Below are positions 63,289 through 64,000 of a stretch of 64,000 bases of DNA, one piece after another (within the stretch, counting starts at the first letter, position 1; every line of letters starts with the position of its first letter). The notes beneath the pieces are model-generated. The model saw only the letters and a list, made by a program, of their open reading frames with translations, was not told the DNA's origin and did no database searches. Source of the stretch: Gluconacetobacter liquefaciens (GTDB taxonomy: Bacteria; Pseudomonadota; Alphaproteobacteria; Acetobacterales; Acetobacteraceae); contig NZ_QQAW01000004.1 of the NCBI RefSeq assembly GCF_003350405.1, forward strand, positions 124,001 to 188,000, read 5' to 3'. Position numbers and translations under genes: made by a program.

Positions 63289-64000
63289 CAGGCAGCTCCC
63301 TGCGCGTGTTTGTGCAGACGGGTAATGGCATCCAGCGACGACAGGATGGCCCCCTCCTGCCAGCAACCGACATACGACGCATGCTCGCCAGCCAGCACGA
63401 TCCGGTTATCGATCTCGCACAGCGCCTTGTAATGGGTCTTGCGCGCCATTTCCGACCACATGGAACAGCAGCCGAGGGTCCATGGCATGCGGCTCCATGC
63501 CATGGACACGCCGGTACGGAATTCCTTGCGATAGTTGGCATGAATGGCCATGCCCTGCGCCAGACCGTGCTCGATCCGCTCGGCCGGGGTCATGCCCGCG
63601 AAATCATAGGCCGCCGGCCCGAACATGTAGCCACCCAGCAGAACTGCCGGCCCGTCCGAGAAATAGCCGTGGCTGGGGTAGGAAATCTGGCTGATCGGCT
63701 GGTCGGTAAAGCTGATGCCGCCATAGATCTGGTCGTCCTGCTCCCAGAACCGGCGCTTGAATTCCAGTCCAAGCTTGACGGACGACGCATAGGGCACCGC
63801 CGCGATCGCCGCCTTCATCGGGCCACTGACCTGCACATCGAGCTGCGAAAGAACCGGCAGCGGGATGGTGCAGACGCAATAATCCGCCTCGGCCTGCCTT
63901 ACCGCACCGCCATGAGCCATGTCGTTATAGGTCACAGTCACATGACGATCGTCCTGATGGATCGCCGTCACCTTGCAGTTCAGCGTGATCAGGTCATGCA
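63288..64000 (-). CDS. Flavin-containing amine oxidase family protein (5' end beyond window)
   Basis: The C-terminal ~236 residues of a FAD-dependent amine oxidase; the frame stays open to the window edge (…HDLITLNCKVTAIHQDDRH…). Family marks are YCVCTIPLPVLSQL, KLGLEFKRRFWEQDD, and the C-terminal flavin block IVLAGEHASYVGCWQEGAILSSLDAI. It probably oxidises an amine or amino acid to an imine. The partners immediately downstream are exported, so I infer that this enzyme is too; its N-terminus is not visible. Confidence 0.87.
   Translation of the reverse strand, partial: HDLITLNCKVTAIHQDDRHVTVTYNDMAHGGAVRQAEADYCVCTIPLPVLSQLDVQVSGPMKAAIAAVPYASSVKLGLEFKRRFWEQDDQIYGGISFTDQPISQISYPSHGYFSDGPAVLLGGYMFGPAAYDFAGMTPAERIEHGLAQGMAIHANYRKEFRTGVSMAWSRMPWTLGCCSMWSEMARKTHYKALCEIDNRIVLAGEHASYVGCWQEGAILSSLDAITRLHKHAQGAA

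Overview
The window reads as a chromosomal segment of an acetic acid bacterium (Alphaproteobacteria, Acetobacteraceae, Gluconacetobacter/Komagataeibacter-like). This rests on the high GC content, the alphaproteobacterial gene orders (nuo-birA-rnj, hup-lon-clpX-clpP-tig, a suf operon led by an Rrf2 regulator) and a large periplasmic and outer-membrane peptidase and oxidase content. The assignment is inference from gene content; no rRNA is present.

Layout. 1-15.4 kb: a minus-strand complex I operon (nuoA,B,C,D,E,F,G,H,I,J,K,L,N) running into birA and an RNase J gene cut by the window edge. nuoM, normally between nuoL and nuoN, is absent: only 23 bp separate the two genes. 15.6-23.1 kb: tRNA-Asp, tRNA-Val, hup, lon, clpX, clpP, tig and tRNA-Leu (protein quality control). 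23.1-34.9 kb: NAD(P)HX repair, a small CopD-like membrane protein, a GH15 enzyme, a DEAD-box helicase, an RNA m5U methyltransferase, an exported M13 metallopeptidase, an unrecognised exported protein and a GST. 35-38 kb: nagB with an exported GH20 hexosaminidase (amino-sugar use). 38.1-44.8 kb: the Fe-S assembly operon regulator-sufB-C-D-S-U-T-A with an IscR-like site in its leader. This is the machinery that would feed the many clusters of complex I. 44.9-49.3 kb: a DUF445 membrane protein and a divergent phosphoenolpyruvate carboxylase-family protein.

49.3-60.7 kb is the most distinctive part. A metallo-beta-lactamase-fold hydrolase and an exported S10 carboxypeptidase converge on a tightly overlapping six-gene minus-strand operon. 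That operon encodes a TonB-dependent receptor, a nitrilase-fold amidase, an MFS transporter, an N-formylglutamate amidohydrolase-like protein, a small beta-rich protein and a second exported S10 carboxypeptidase. A divergent MocR-type (GntR/aminotransferase) regulator faces it across an intergenic region with two copies of a 26-bp inverted-repeat element. I infer a regulated scavenging system for a peptide or N-acylated/amidated compound.

60.9-64 kb: a glyoxalase-superfamily protein, an HD-domain (p)ppGpp-hydrolase-like protein with an altered active site, and the end of an operon encoding a flavin amine oxidase (cut by the window edge), an exported cytochrome c and an exported RidA. This looks like a periplasmic amine-oxidising module with its own electron acceptor and imine deaminase. 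No insertion sequences, phage genes or CRISPR arrays were seen.
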